DNA from: an uncultured Eubacteriales bacterium
GTDB taxonomy: Bacteria; Bacillota; Clostridia; Oscillospirales; Acutalibacteraceae
DNA: 63,084 nucleotides
Direction: 5' to 3'
Assembly: GCA_949293815.1 (NCBI GenBank)
Contig: CASFEZ010000025.1
Location: 1-63,084, forward strand
Positions 34,154 through 42,487 of the stretch are shown here, piece by piece. Position numbers and translations under genes: made by a program. Numbering within the stretch: position 1 is the stretch's first letter; the number at the start of each line of letters is the position of its first letter. Under the pieces are notes generated by a model that was not told where the DNA came from, did no database searches, and saw only the letters and a list, made by a program, of their open reading frames with translations.

Positions 34154-34917
34154 ATGGCTTTTGCGGGATATATCAGCGAAATTATATTTGACGGCGGTCT
34201 GGACGCGCAATCATATTTATATACGCTGCCCGTTGTACAATATTTATCCGCCCATCGGCGGCTGCGGCTGTCATCTAATGTGACTTTTTTGTCGGAGAAA
34301 ACGGAACGGGCAAATCTACCCTGCTGGAAGCCATTGCCGTTGCCTATGGGTTTAACGCGGAGGGCGGTTCTATCCATTTCCGCTTTTCCACAAAAACAAC
34401 CCATTCCGTTCTTTGGCAGCATTTGACGCTTGGGAAAAAAGCCTATGCAAAAGACGGCTTTTTTCTGCGGGCGGAAAGTTTATACAATGCAGCAACCTAT
34501 ATAGAAGAGCTTGACGAAATTCCAGCCTCTTCTCCTCCCATCCTCACAGGCTACGGGGGCGTATCCCTGCACAGCCAATCCCATGGGGAAAGTTTTCTCG
34601 CTGCCGTACACAACCGGTTTGGCGGGCATGGATTATATATTTTAGATGTAGATGAACCGGAGGCGGCGCTCTCCCCCATGCGGCAGCTTTCCCTTATGGC
34701 GGAAATACACCGGCTGGTGCAGAACGATTCGCAGCTGCTGATTGCTACCCACTCCCCCATTTTAATGGCTTTTCCCGATGCGGATATTTATTTGCTGACC
34801 GATGACGGTATACAGAAAACGACATATGAACAGACCGAACATTACCTGTTAACCAAACGCTTTTTAGAGAATCCAAACAAAATCCTGCGCCATTTATTTG
34901 AAAATAACAATGAATAA
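34154..34917 (+). pseudogene. AAA/ABC-type ATPase, frameshifted
   Basis: ATG 34154 (GAGGTGAGGG upstream) starts MAFAGYISEIIFDG and reads to VTF at about 34285. A tract of six T residues follows where seven would keep the frame. The next frame continues FFVGENGTGKSTLLEAIAVAYGF (Walker A) and then through YGGVSLHSQSHGESFL, LYILDVDEPEAALSP (Walker B region) and LLIATHSPILMAFP to the stop. The family normally has ILDEPE; here a 6-bp duplication inserts two residues (VD). Two lesions suggest a decaying gene. Function is unknown; such stand-alone ATPases occur in many Firmicutes. Confidence 0.85.
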
Positions 34918-34964
34918 CTTTTTATTTATCCGCTGAAAAACAACCTGTTCTGCCGGAGGATCGT

Positions 34965-35396
34965 ATGAGACTGAAAGGGAAAATATCTTGGTGGTTCTAT
35001 GGATGCATCCTTTTAATTGCTTTTCTTCTTGTGCCGCAGCTTATCCGTGCTGTTATAGAGCAAGAGATGGAGGCAATGCTTCTTACCTTGATTACGTTTA
35101 TTTTAATAGAATCGCTGTTTATTTCCATAGCAGTACACAATTACGTGGAAATGCAGGAGCACTTTTTTGTGATTGTATTCGGCTTTATCAGGAAAAAAAT
35201 ACCTTATGATGATATTGTTTCTCTATCAGAAACAAACAATCCCCTGTCTTCTCTGGCCGCTTCTTTGGACAGAATCGAAATTCTTTGCAAAAATAAAACA
35301 TGGACGATGATATCTGTTGTTGACAAAGAATTATTTTTGAATGAAGCAAAAAAGCGCAATCCGAATATTATTATAAAAAGAAAAAGAAGCACCTGA
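34965..35396 (+). CDS. Membrane protein with bacterial PH domain (bPH_4-like)
   Basis: The 143-residue protein has two transmembrane helices (about 9-30 and 37-58). A small beta domain follows with KKIPYDDIVSLSETNNPLSSLAASLDRIEILC and a C-terminal EAKKRNPNI, the pattern of bPH_4/DUF1200 proteins. CCGGAGG precedes the ATG. Function is unknown. The gene ends in a terminator. Confidence 0.8.
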   Translation: MRLKGKISWWFYGCILLIAFLLVPQLIRAVIEQEMEAMLLTLITFILIESLFISIAVHNYVEMQEHFFVIVFGFIRKKIPYDDIVSLSETNNPLSSLAASLDRIEILCKNKTWTMISVVDKELFLNEAKKRNPNIIIKRKRST

Positions 35397-35416
35397 TGCC
35401 GGGCGCTTCTTTTTTG
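35383..35416 (+). terminator. Intrinsic terminator overlapping the PH-protein stop
   Basis: AGAAGC-ACC pairs with GGG-GCTTCT around a TGATGCC loop, followed by TTTTTT. The stop codon lies in the stem-loop. A second hairpin (ACAGACC with GGTCTGT) follows at 35495-35533 with no clear T-run. Confidence 0.8.
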
Positions 35417-35560
35417 GCTTTCTGTCAATCTTTGAGGATTGCGATATTATTGCTACAACAAAGCGGTTATTTTGCAAAATTTGCAAAAATCACAAAACAG
35501 ACCTTCCGGCAGATTGCCTGAGGGTCTGTTGTATATTCTACTGAAATAATATAGGCTATC

Positions 35561-35702
35561 TTATTCCTCCGGGTCGGGCGCCTGGCCGTTGTGCGGGAGC
35601 CACAGGCAGTCGGTCAGCGCAAGATCGGTAAATTCTGCCCGAAAAGAGGAACCCTCCGGACCGCTCGCATAAACACCCAAAGGAACCTTTTACAAACGCC
35701 AT
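35561..35702 (-). pseudogene. DUF1349 (concanavalin-like) protein remnant
   Basis: A minus-strand frame ending at TAA 35561 reads VPLGVYASGPEGSSFRAEF, then TDLALTDCLWLPHNGQAPD, the C-terminal end of DUF1349 proteins. A start with AGAAAGGAG lies only 10 bp upstream (ATG 35702) but in another frame. About 150 residues between start and tail are missing. Confidence 0.75.
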
Positions 35703-35721
35703 AAATCGCTCCTTTCTCCGA

Positions 35722-36194
35722 TTACGGACGGCAGATAAACAGACCGTATTCTTTCGGAATCGTCAGCACGCCGCCTTTTGCGGCTTGCGTCAGTTTAGCC
35801 AGCGCCTGCCGATGGTCAGCATCATATGCGCCATAACCATCGCAAATCTGCCGGTTTCATAGGGCAGATTCTGAATATCCGCTGTTTCAAAAGCAAGGTT
35901 CGGCTGCGCGCCCAGTGTTTCTTTGGCGGTGGCAACCATATTTTCAGACAAATCCGTCAGCAGCAGCCGGCAATCCGGCGGCAGCAACGCTAAGTTTTCC
36001 CGCCACATTTCGCCGCTGCCGCAGCCAAGCTCTAAAATCTCACCTGATATCGGAAAGGGAACAACCGAAAAAATCCAGTTGACAAACCCCTGAGGGTTAA
36101 CGGAATATTTCTTTTGAAAGGCAATTCGGAATTGCAGATTATCCGATTTGCGGTACTGGTCGTGGACATTTTCGCTCACTTGCGGCGTTTTCAT
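35722..36194 (-). pseudogene. Class I SAM-dependent methyltransferase with internal deletion
   Basis: From ATG 36194 the first frame has ILELGCGSGEMW (SAM-binding motif I), LLLTDLSENMVATAKE and ADIQNLPYETGRFAMVMAHMML, then stops at 35790. The neighbouring frame continues DADHRQALAKLTQAAKGGVLTIPKEYGLFICRP to TAA 35722, the expected C-terminus of this family. The middle 60-90 residues and the frame are missing. Confidence 0.8.
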
Positions 36195-36317
36195 TTCTTA
36201 CAGCCTCCCTGGCACCTCTCTGCCTACAGCCTAACACAAAATGCGAAAACCGGCAAGAGGGGAACCACGACCTGGCGCATGGGAAAAAGAAGCGAATCAT
36301 AAAATATAAGAAACCGG

Positions 36318-36346
36318 TTGACTTCTATTCGGGAAACCTGTAAACT
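36318..36346 (+). promoter_or_regulatory. Promoter of the pit-DUF47 operon
   Basis: TTGACT (36318-36323) and TAAACT (36341-36346) have a 17-bp spacer. The predicted start falls inside the inverted repeat that follows. Confidence 0.6.
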
Positions 36347-36379
36347 GGTAACGGCAATTTGCTGATGCCTGCCGTTACC
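36347..36379 (+). promoter_or_regulatory. Perfect inverted repeat at the pit transcription start
   Basis: GGTAACGGCA (36347-36356) and TGCCGTTACC (36370-36379) form a perfect 10-bp palindrome with a 13-bp centre. It overlaps +1 and may be an operator or a 5' RNA hairpin. The rest of 36195-36450 shows nothing else certain. Confidence 0.6.
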
Positions 36380-36450
36380 GGACGGTGGGGCTTCCCGTTT
36401 TATTGTATTTCAGGGCGAAGAGATTTTACCATTTTTGGCAGGTACTAAGC

Positions 36451-37503
36451 ATGGATATTTCCTTTACTTCATTTTTGCAGGATGTAATCACCAATCCGGC
36501 GCTGCTCATGACGGTGCTGCTGACGCTGGGGGTTATCTTTGTCAACGGCTGGACGGACGCACCCAACGCCATTGCCACCTGCGTTACCACCCGCTGCATG
36601 AGCATCCGCGCCGCCATATTGATGAGCGCAGTCTTCAACTTCGCGGGCGTGCTGATTATGACGCATATCAACAGCTCCGTGGCGTCCACCATCAGCAATA
36701 TGGTAGACTTTGGCAATGACACCCGAAGCGCCATGATTGCCCTTTGCGCCGCCCTGTTTTCCATTGTGGTCTATAGCGTCGGCGCGTCCTATTTCGGCAT
36801 TCCAACCAGCGAAAGCCACAGCCTGATAGCCGGTATTACCGGGGCTGCCATTGCCATTCAAAACGGCTTCGGCGGCGTAAACGGTGCGGAATGGGTAAAA
36901 GTGCTCTACGGGCTTGTGATGAGCCTGCTTTTGGGCTTTGCCTGCGGCTTTCTGGTATGCAAAGCGGTCAGCCTGCTATGTGTGAACATGGATCGCCGGA
37001 AAACAAACGGATTCTTTCGCGGGGCGCAGATTTTCGGTGCGGCAGCCATGAGCTTTATGCACGGGGCGCAGGACGGACAAAAATTCATCGGCGTCCTGTT
37101 TTTGGGGCTGGCCTTTTCCAAAGGGCAGAGCGATGTTTCCGGCGCAGGCATACCGGTGTGGCTGATGCTGCTGTGCAGCGTCATTATGGCGGCAGGAACG
37201 GCAGTCGGCGGCGAAAAAATCATCAAATCCGTCGGTATGGATATGGTAAAGCTGGAGCGGTACCAGGGCTTTTCCGCCGATTTGGCGGCGGCGATTTGCC
37301 TTTTGCTCTCGAGCCTGTTCGGCATACCCGTTTCCACCACCCACACCAAAACCAGTGCCATTATGGGCGTGGGCGCGGTAAGGCGCCTGTCGGCGATTAA
37401 CTTTGGTGTGGTGCGGGAAATGATGCTGACCTGGATCTTCACTTTCCCGGGCTGCGGGCTGATCAGCTTTTTGATGGCAAAGCTGTTTATTTCCATATTT
37501 TGA
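36451..37503 (+). CDS. Inorganic phosphate transporter (PiT family)
   Basis: The 350-residue membrane protein has about nine or ten hydrophobic helices and both PiT signatures: NGWTDAPNAIATCV near the N-terminus and SFMHGAQDGQKFIG plus GIPVSTTHTKTSAIMGVG later. It takes up phosphate with a cation. The start is ATG 36451 with GGCAGG upstream. The DUF47 gene follows 31 bp later, the usual partner. Confidence 0.92.
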   Translation: MDISFTSFLQDVITNPALLMTVLLTLGVIFVNGWTDAPNAIATCVTTRCMSIRAAILMSAVFNFAGVLIMTHINSSVASTISNMVDFGNDTRSAMIALCAALFSIVVYSVGASYFGIPTSESHSLIAGITGAAIAIQNGFGGVNGAEWVKVLYGLVMSLLLGFACGFLVCKAVSLLCVNMDRRKTNGFFRGAQIFGAAAMSFMHGAQDGQKFIGVLFLGLAFSKGQSDVSGAGIPVWLMLLCSVIMAAGTAVGGEKIIKSVGMDMVKLERYQGFSADLAAAICLLLSSLFGIPVSTTHTKTSAIMGVGAVRRLSAINFGVVREMMLTWIFTFPGCGLISFLMAKLFISIF

Positions 37504-37534
37504 TTTCTCACTTCTTGAAAAGGAGGCACAATTG

Positions 37535-38158
37535 ATGTCGAAAAAACAAGATTCCTTTTATTTTCAAACCTTTATGGACTGCGCAGCGGATTCCTGCAAG
37601 GCAGCCAAGCTGCTGAAAGAGATTTTCAGCCGTTTTAACGCGGCGGATCTGCCCGCGAAGCTTGAGGAAATGCACGCCATTGAGCACGCGGCGGACAAGA
37701 AAAAGCATGAACTTTTGAACCAACTGGTCAAGGCGTTTATTACCCCCATTGAGCGGGAGGATATATTGGACATTTGCCAGAATCTGGACGATATGACCGA
37801 CCAAATTGAGGATGTATTGATTCGGCTGTATTACAACCGGGTCACCGCCATTCGCCCGGATGCGGAAAAAATGGTTGATGTGCTGATTGCCTGCTGCGAA
37901 GAAGTTGCCAAAATGATGGCTGCGTTCCCCGATTTTAAAAAATCGAAGAGCATCCATGACCACATTGTGCGTATCAATACGCTGGAGGAAGAGGCAGACA
38001 AGCTGTATATTTCCGGCATGTACCGGCTGCACGGCGAAGGACGAGAGCCGTTCGAGGTAATCGCCTGGCGGGAAATTTACTCTGAACTGGAAAAATGTAT
38101 GGACACCTGCGAGCATGTAGCGGACACGGTGGAAAGTGCCATTATGAAAAATACATAA
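37535..38158 (+). CDS. DUF47/PhoU-like protein
   Basis: The 207-residue all-helical protein has IEHAADKKKHELLNQLVKAFITPIEREDILDICQNLDDMTDQIEDV, the metal-binding PhoU-like repeat of DUF47. Such proteins adjoin PiT transporters and modulate their activity. The start is ATG 37535 with AAAGGAGG. Confidence 0.92.
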   Translation: MSKKQDSFYFQTFMDCAADSCKAAKLLKEIFSRFNAADLPAKLEEMHAIEHAADKKKHELLNQLVKAFITPIEREDILDICQNLDDMTDQIEDVLIRLYYNRVTAIRPDAEKMVDVLIACCEEVAKMMAAFPDFKKSKSIHDHIVRINTLEEEADKLYISGMYRLHGEGREPFEVIAWREIYSELEKCMDTCEHVADTVESAIMKNT

Positions 38159-38178
38159 AGTTAGATTTTCCATTACAC

Positions 38179-38208
38179 GCTCTGTCCAAAAAGCGGCAGA
38201 GCTTTTTT
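38179..38208 (+). terminator. Intrinsic terminator of the pit operon
   Basis: GCTCTG pairs with CAGAGC, followed by TTTTTT, 20 bp after the DUF47 stop. Confidence 0.8.
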
Positions 38209-38229
38209 GTGCTCCGCCGCCGGTTTGTC

Positions 38230-38667
38230 TTATGATATTGTTTTGATAAAGCAAATAATACGGCTCGCTTCCGTGAAACCGGCAGCTGTATGAAACAGCC
38301 GGCTGGTATCGTTTTCGATACGGCAGTCGCTGGCAAACTCCCGGCAGCCCTCGGACGCTGCCCACTGCTCGCAGGAAGCCGCCAGCGCCTTTGCGATTCC
38401 TCGGCGGCGATAAGCCTCTTCCACAAAAACACCCTCTAAATAACCGACCGGGCTTGTTTCGCTGCCCTCAACATAATCGTGCCTTAGGCTCACCTCGGCA
38501 AAGCCGACCGGCGCGCCGTCCGCTTCCGCCAGGAAAAATGCTTCGCCGTCGCCGAAGCGTTCGGCAATATCCTGTTCCACCTCGTCCCGCGCACATCCGC
38601 TCCAAAGCCGCAAGGCCATCGAAGATATGGCGGGAATATCACCCCGCTGCGCCTGTCGTATTTTCAT
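38230..38667 (-). CDS. GNAT acetyltransferase, AAC(6')-I-like
   Basis: The 145-residue GNAT-fold protein has GYLEGVFVEEAYRRRGIAKAL (acetyl-CoA binding motif, RRGIA), EFASDCRIENDTSRLFH and the terminal AGFTEASRIICFIK, the pattern of aminoglycoside 6'-N-acetyltransferase type I relatives. Whether it modifies aminoglycosides cannot be told from sequence. It is a single gene with AAGGAGG upstream. Confidence 0.85.
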   Translation of the reverse strand: MKIRQAQRGDIPAISSMALRLWSGCARDEVEQDIAERFGDGEAFFLAEADGAPVGFAEVSLRHDYVEGSETSPVGYLEGVFVEEAYRRRGIAKALAASCEQWAASEGCREFASDCRIENDTSRLFHTAAGFTEASRIICFIKTIS

Positions 38668-38727
38668 AGGCAGATCCTCCTTTTTCCGTTAAAAAGCAAA
38701 AATTTACATTTTCTTCCCTTATAAGGC

Positions 38728-38756
38728 TTGAGTTATCGGATAATTTGCAATATAAT
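38728..38756 (+). promoter_or_regulatory. Promoter of the HEYGH membrane-protein gene
   Basis: TTGAGT (38728-38733) and TATAAT (38751-38756) have a 17-bp spacer, 37 bp before the gene. Confidence 0.65.
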
Positions 38757-38792
38757 AGAATATAAATATGTTAAGATATGGAAGTGCGTCTG

Positions 38793-39314
38793 ATGGCAGA
38801 AAAGCGTAAAAACCCGCACCGCTACCGCGAAGCAAAACCCCTGGCGAATAAGGGATGGGCGAAATTTTTCTTTTATCTTGACCAGCTCACCTGGGGGCTT
38901 ACCGTTAATTTGGTTGGCGCCGTTGTTTTTTTGATTTGCAAAATAGCCGGATGCCGCAGCGAGCGGTTCTGCCACGCGGTTATTGTGTACTCAAATAAGA
39001 AAAACTTCGGCGGGCTTTCGTTGGGGCTGTTTATTTTTATGAACGCGAAAGAAGATCAGCCCTGGAAAGACGACACCCAGATCCACGAATACGGTCACAC
39101 GATTCAATGCCTGCTTTTGGGACCGCTGTACTGGCTCGTTGTGGCGCTGCCCTCGGCCATCTGGTGCAATTTTTTTGCCGGTTACCGCAAAAAACACCAT
39201 ATCTCTTATTATAAACTCTATTGTGAAAGCTGGGCGAACAAATGGGGGGAAAAGTGGAGCGGCAAAAAACAGTCCTTCCACCTGCCCACCGTAAAAGCCA
39301 CCCGCAAAATCTGA
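38793..39314 (+). CDS. Putative membrane protein with HEYGH motif
   Basis: The product has 173 residues from ATG 38793 (GGAAGTG upstream). It has hydrophobic segments at about 35-55, 75-85 and 113-130. The motif IHEYGHTIQ near residue 98 fits HExxH and so could bind zinc, and TQIHEYGHTIQCLLLGPLYW resembles small uncharacterised firmicute membrane proteins. No family name is certain. A metallopeptidase role is possible but unproven. Confidence 0.75.
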   Translation: MAEKRKNPHRYREAKPLANKGWAKFFFYLDQLTWGLTVNLVGAVVFLICKIAGCRSERFCHAVIVYSNKKNFGGLSLGLFIFMNAKEDQPWKDDTQIHEYGHTIQCLLLGPLYWLVVALPSAIWCNFFAGYRKKHHISYYKLYCESWANKWGEKWSGKKQSFHLPTVKATRKI

Positions 39315-40271
39315 TTACGGATTCACCACATTCTGCGGGTGCCCCTCGCAAAAGGCACGGATGTTATCGGTAAAAATATCCATCAGCCGCTGCCGCGTTT
39401 CTTTGGATGCCCAGGCAATATGCGGGGTAATCAGGCAGTTTTTTGCCGTAAACAGCGGATTATCCGCTTCCGGCGGCTCTTTGCCTAAAACATCCAAGCC
39501 CGCGCCTGCGATTTGCCCCTGATTCAGTGCGCTTGCCAGCGCAGCTTCATCGACGACCGGACCACGGGATGTGTTAATCAAAAATGCGTTCGGCTTCATT
39601 TTGGAAAGGAATCCGGCATTGACCAGCCCCTCGGTTTCGGGCGTCAGCGGACAATGGAGAGATACAAAGTCGCTCTCCTGCAAAAGCGTATCCAACGCGC
39701 AGAACTGTACCTGACCGTCGGTGCCCTGGGTATGGGAACGGGATGTGGCCAGAACGCGCATACCGAACGCCAGCGCAATCCGTGCCACCGCTTTCCCGAT
39801 GCTGCCGTAGCCCACAAGACCGATGGTTTTGCCCTCAATGTCCGTCAAAGGGGTCAAGGTATAGCAAAAATCCCTGCTAGCCGCCCAGTCCCCTGCCAGA
39901 ACAGACCGGCTGTGCCGCTCAACCTGACGGCAATGCGCCAGAATAAACGCGAACACCAGCTGCGCCACCGATTCGGTAGAATAGGCCGGGATATTGGACA
40001 CCGGAATCCCGTGTTCCTTTGCCCAGGCGCAGTCCACCACATTATAGCCGGTGGACAGCAGCGCAATCATTTTAAGGCCTGGCAAAAGGGCAAGCGTATC
40101 TTTCGTCAGCGGGGTTTTATTGGTCACCAGAATATCCGCGCCCTGCGCACGCTCCAAAATTTTTTCCGCCGGTGTGCGGTCATAAACCGTGACCTCGCCA
40201 AAGGCGCGCACGCCGTCCCAGGACAAATCGCCGGGATTTTCCGCATAACCGTCTAAGATAACAATTTTCAT
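39315..40271 (-). CDS. D-2-hydroxyacid dehydrogenase (glycerate/hydroxypyruvate type)
   Basis: The product has 318 residues from ATG 40271 (AGAGG site). The Rossmann motif GLVGYGSIGKAVARIALAFG is complete, and the family triad lies in INTSRGPVVDE (Arg), GLDVLGKEPP (Glu) and LITPHIAWAS (His). It reduces a 2-oxoacid to a D-hydroxyacid with NAD(P)H; HprA-like glycerate dehydrogenase is the nearest type. It is divergent from the VTT gene, with 59 bp between the starts. Confidence 0.92.
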   Translation of the reverse strand: MKIVILDGYAENPGDLSWDGVRAFGEVTVYDRTPAEKILERAQGADILVTNKTPLTKDTLALLPGLKMIALLSTGYNVVDCAWAKEHGIPVSNIPAYSTESVAQLVFAFILAHCRQVERHSRSVLAGDWAASRDFCYTLTPLTDIEGKTIGLVGYGSIGKAVARIALAFGMRVLATSRSHTQGTDGQVQFCALDTLLQESDFVSLHCPLTPETEGLVNAGFLSKMKPNAFLINTSRGPVVDEAALASALNQGQIAGAGLDVLGKEPPEADNPLFTAKNCLITPHIAWASKETRQRLMDIFTDNIRAFCEGHPQNVVNP

Positions 40272-40330
40272 AGGTATCGCCTCTTTATCTTGTTTTGATG
40301 GATATAAATACAGTATAGCACAAGTTTCCC

Positions 40331-41119
40331 ATGGGAACAATAGAGCAAAAGCATGAAAGGAGCAGGTTTTTGAGCCGGCAAGCACGCAATAAAAAAAGAG
40401 CGCAGTCGCATGCGATCAATACGGCAGGCGTTCTTCTGCTTGCCGCAGCCGCTGCGCTGATTGTTTGGAGCCTGTTATTGCGGACAGGGACATTGCAGCT
40501 TCGCTATGCCGAGCTGCAAAACAAAATGTATGAGTTTCAGCTTTCCGTAGCTTCGCTGAATGATAAATGGCTGATATTTCTTATCATAGAGCTGTTATTT
40601 CTCGCCAAAAGCATTTTACCGCTGCCGGTTTCGCTGATGTTCGTTATCTCCGGTATGGTTTTTCCCTATAGCTATGCCGTATTGATAAACGCGGTGGGGA
40701 TGCTGTTGCTGATGACAGTAAAATATCTGTGGGGCTACCGGTTCGGCGCAGGCAAATTTGAAAAAAAGCTATTGAGCTATCGGGTTGTGCAAACGGTGTT
40801 CAACAAAAAATACGGCAAAGGGCTGACCCTGTTTTTGGGGCGGTTGATTCCCTGGACGCCCATTAACAAAACCAGCCAGCTTTACGGCGCATTGAAATAC
40901 CCGTTTGATAAATATATCTATATTTCCATCATTGCCTTAACGCCGAAGCTGCTCATATACAGCGTGATTGGTCGGAATGTATACGACCCGTTTTCCACCA
41001 AATTTTTGGCACCGCTCACTGCAATTTTTGCCATCTCCGGTATTTCGCTGCTGGTTCTCAACCGGCTGTTTATCAATACCGATGAGGAAGCAAGTGAAAA
41101 TAAAAAGATAACTGTTTGA
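40331..41119 (+). CDS. VTT-domain (TVP38/DedA-like) membrane protein
   Basis: The 262-residue protein has five or six hydrophobic helices. FLAKSILPLPVSLMFVISGMVFPYSYAVLINAVG and LGRLIPWTPINKTSQLYGAL contain the two re-entrant VTT motifs. The family includes lipid scramblases or transporters. It ends 14 bp before galK and is probably co-transcribed. Confidence 0.82.
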   Translation: MGTIEQKHERSRFLSRQARNKKRAQSHAINTAGVLLLAAAAALIVWSLLLRTGTLQLRYAELQNKMYEFQLSVASLNDKWLIFLIIELLFLAKSILPLPVSLMFVISGMVFPYSYAVLINAVGMLLLMTVKYLWGYRFGAGKFEKKLLSYRVVQTVFNKKYGKGLTLFLGRLIPWTPINKTSQLYGALKYPFDKYIYISIIALTPKLLIYSVIGRNVYDPFSTKFLAPLTAIFAISGISLLVLNRLFINTDEEASENKKITV

Positions 41120-41133
41120 AAGGAATTGTAAGT

Positions 41134-42423
41134 ATGACTGCAACCATCCAGGAAAAAATGAACGCCGGCGCTTATGACAAAAGCATGGCGAAGCTGTACG
41201 CCCAGGAAAACGCCCTTGAAGCCCAGCGGGCGCGCTACCTGTCGCTGGCAGAGGATTTCGCCGATTTGTACGGCGCAAACGATAATCTGCGGTTTTTCTC
41301 CGCCCCCGGCAGAACGGAAGTGGGCGGCAACCACACCGACCATAACCACGGCAAGGTGCTGGCGGCCTCTATCAATCTGGACGCCATTGCCGCCGTCGCC
41401 GCTACCGGCAATAACATCATTCGCGTCAAGTCCCGCGGCTATGCGAAAATGGATGTGGTCAATTTGGCTACGCTGTCGCCGGTTGCCGAGGAAACCGACC
41501 ATTCCGCCGCGCTGATTCGCGGCGTTGCGGCGCGTTTTCAGCAGCTCGGGTATCAAATCGGCGGGTTTGACGCAGCTACCACCTCGGACGTACTCTCCGG
41601 CTCGGGGCTTTCCTCCTCCGCCGCCTTTGAAGTATTGATTGGCACCATTCTCAACTACCTGTATAACGACGGAAAAGTATCGCCGGTGGAAATTGCCCAG
41701 ATTGCCCAGTACGCGGAAAACGAATTTTTCGGCAAGCCCTGCGGGCTGATGGATCAAATGGCCTGTTCGGTGGGCAGCTTTGTAAAAATTGACTTTGCCG
41801 ACCCGGCAAAGCCTGTGATTGAGCCGGTGATGTTTGACTTTGCTTCCTGCGGACACAGCCTTTGCATTGTTGACACCCGCGCCAGCCATGCGGATTTAAC
41901 AGACGAGTATGCCGCCATTCGCAGCGAAATGGAAGCGGTCGCCGCCTTTTTCGGCAAATCCTGCCTGCGGGAAGTGGACAAAGAAGAGGTGTATGCCCAT
42001 ATCAATGAATTGCGGCAGAGACTCGGCGAGCGGGCGGTTCTGCGCGCCATGCACTTCTACGCGGATAACGCCCGGGTTGACCGGGAGGCTGACGCGCTGG
42101 CAAAGGGCGACTTTGAAACCTTTAAGAGCTGCGTGATTGAAAGCGGCTATTCCTCGTATATGTATAACCAGAATGTATTTGCGCCAAAGAAACCGTCAGA
42201 CCAGCCGGTTTCGCTGGCGCTGGCGGTCAGCGAATCCATTTTGCAGGGCAAGGGCGCCTGGCGTGTACACGGCGGCGGTTTTGCCGGAACCATACAGGCG
42301 TTTGTTCCCAACGCCCTGGTTGCCGAATATAAAAAGAAAATGGAAGCTATCTTCGGCGAAGGTGCCTGCTATATCCTCTCCATTCGTCCGGTGGGCGGCG
42401 TGGAAGTTGTTGCCGAACAGTAA
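41134..42423 (+). CDS. galK: Galactokinase
   Basis: The 429-residue GHMP kinase has the galactokinase signature GRTEVGGNHTDHNHG (about residues 53-67), the phosphate loop LSGSGLSSSAAFE and the C-terminal VHGGGFAGTIQAF. It phosphorylates galactose at C1. The start is ATG 41134 with AAAGGA. No galT or galE is visible nearby. Confidence 0.95.
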   Translation: MTATIQEKMNAGAYDKSMAKLYAQENALEAQRARYLSLAEDFADLYGANDNLRFFSAPGRTEVGGNHTDHNHGKVLAASINLDAIAAVAATGNNIIRVKSRGYAKMDVVNLATLSPVAEETDHSAALIRGVAARFQQLGYQIGGFDAATTSDVLSGSGLSSSAAFEVLIGTILNYLYNDGKVSPVEIAQIAQYAENEFFGKPCGLMDQMACSVGSFVKIDFADPAKPVIEPVMFDFASCGHSLCIVDTRASHADLTDEYAAIRSEMEAVAAFFGKSCLREVDKEEVYAHINELRQRLGERAVLRAMHFYADNARVDREADALAKGDFETFKSCVIESGYSSYMYNQNVFAPKKPSDQPVSLALAVSESILQGKGAWRVHGGGFAGTIQAFVPNALVAEYKKKMEAIFGEGACYILSIRPVGGVEVVAEQ

Positions 42424-42487
42424 GGGACGGTATATTCCCATCTATTTTACATAAACTGAATCATCATTGTCGAAAAGAGGGATTCCA

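Noticed and set aside
35495-35533. Terminator or ncRNA hairpin ACAGACC/GGTCTGT
   Set aside because: No U-tract on either strand and no promoter; kept only as a mention.
36301-36450. Riboswitch upstream of the phosphate transporter
   Set aside because: Only a simple palindrome and short GGGAA/TTCCC arms are visible; no known riboswitch core fits.
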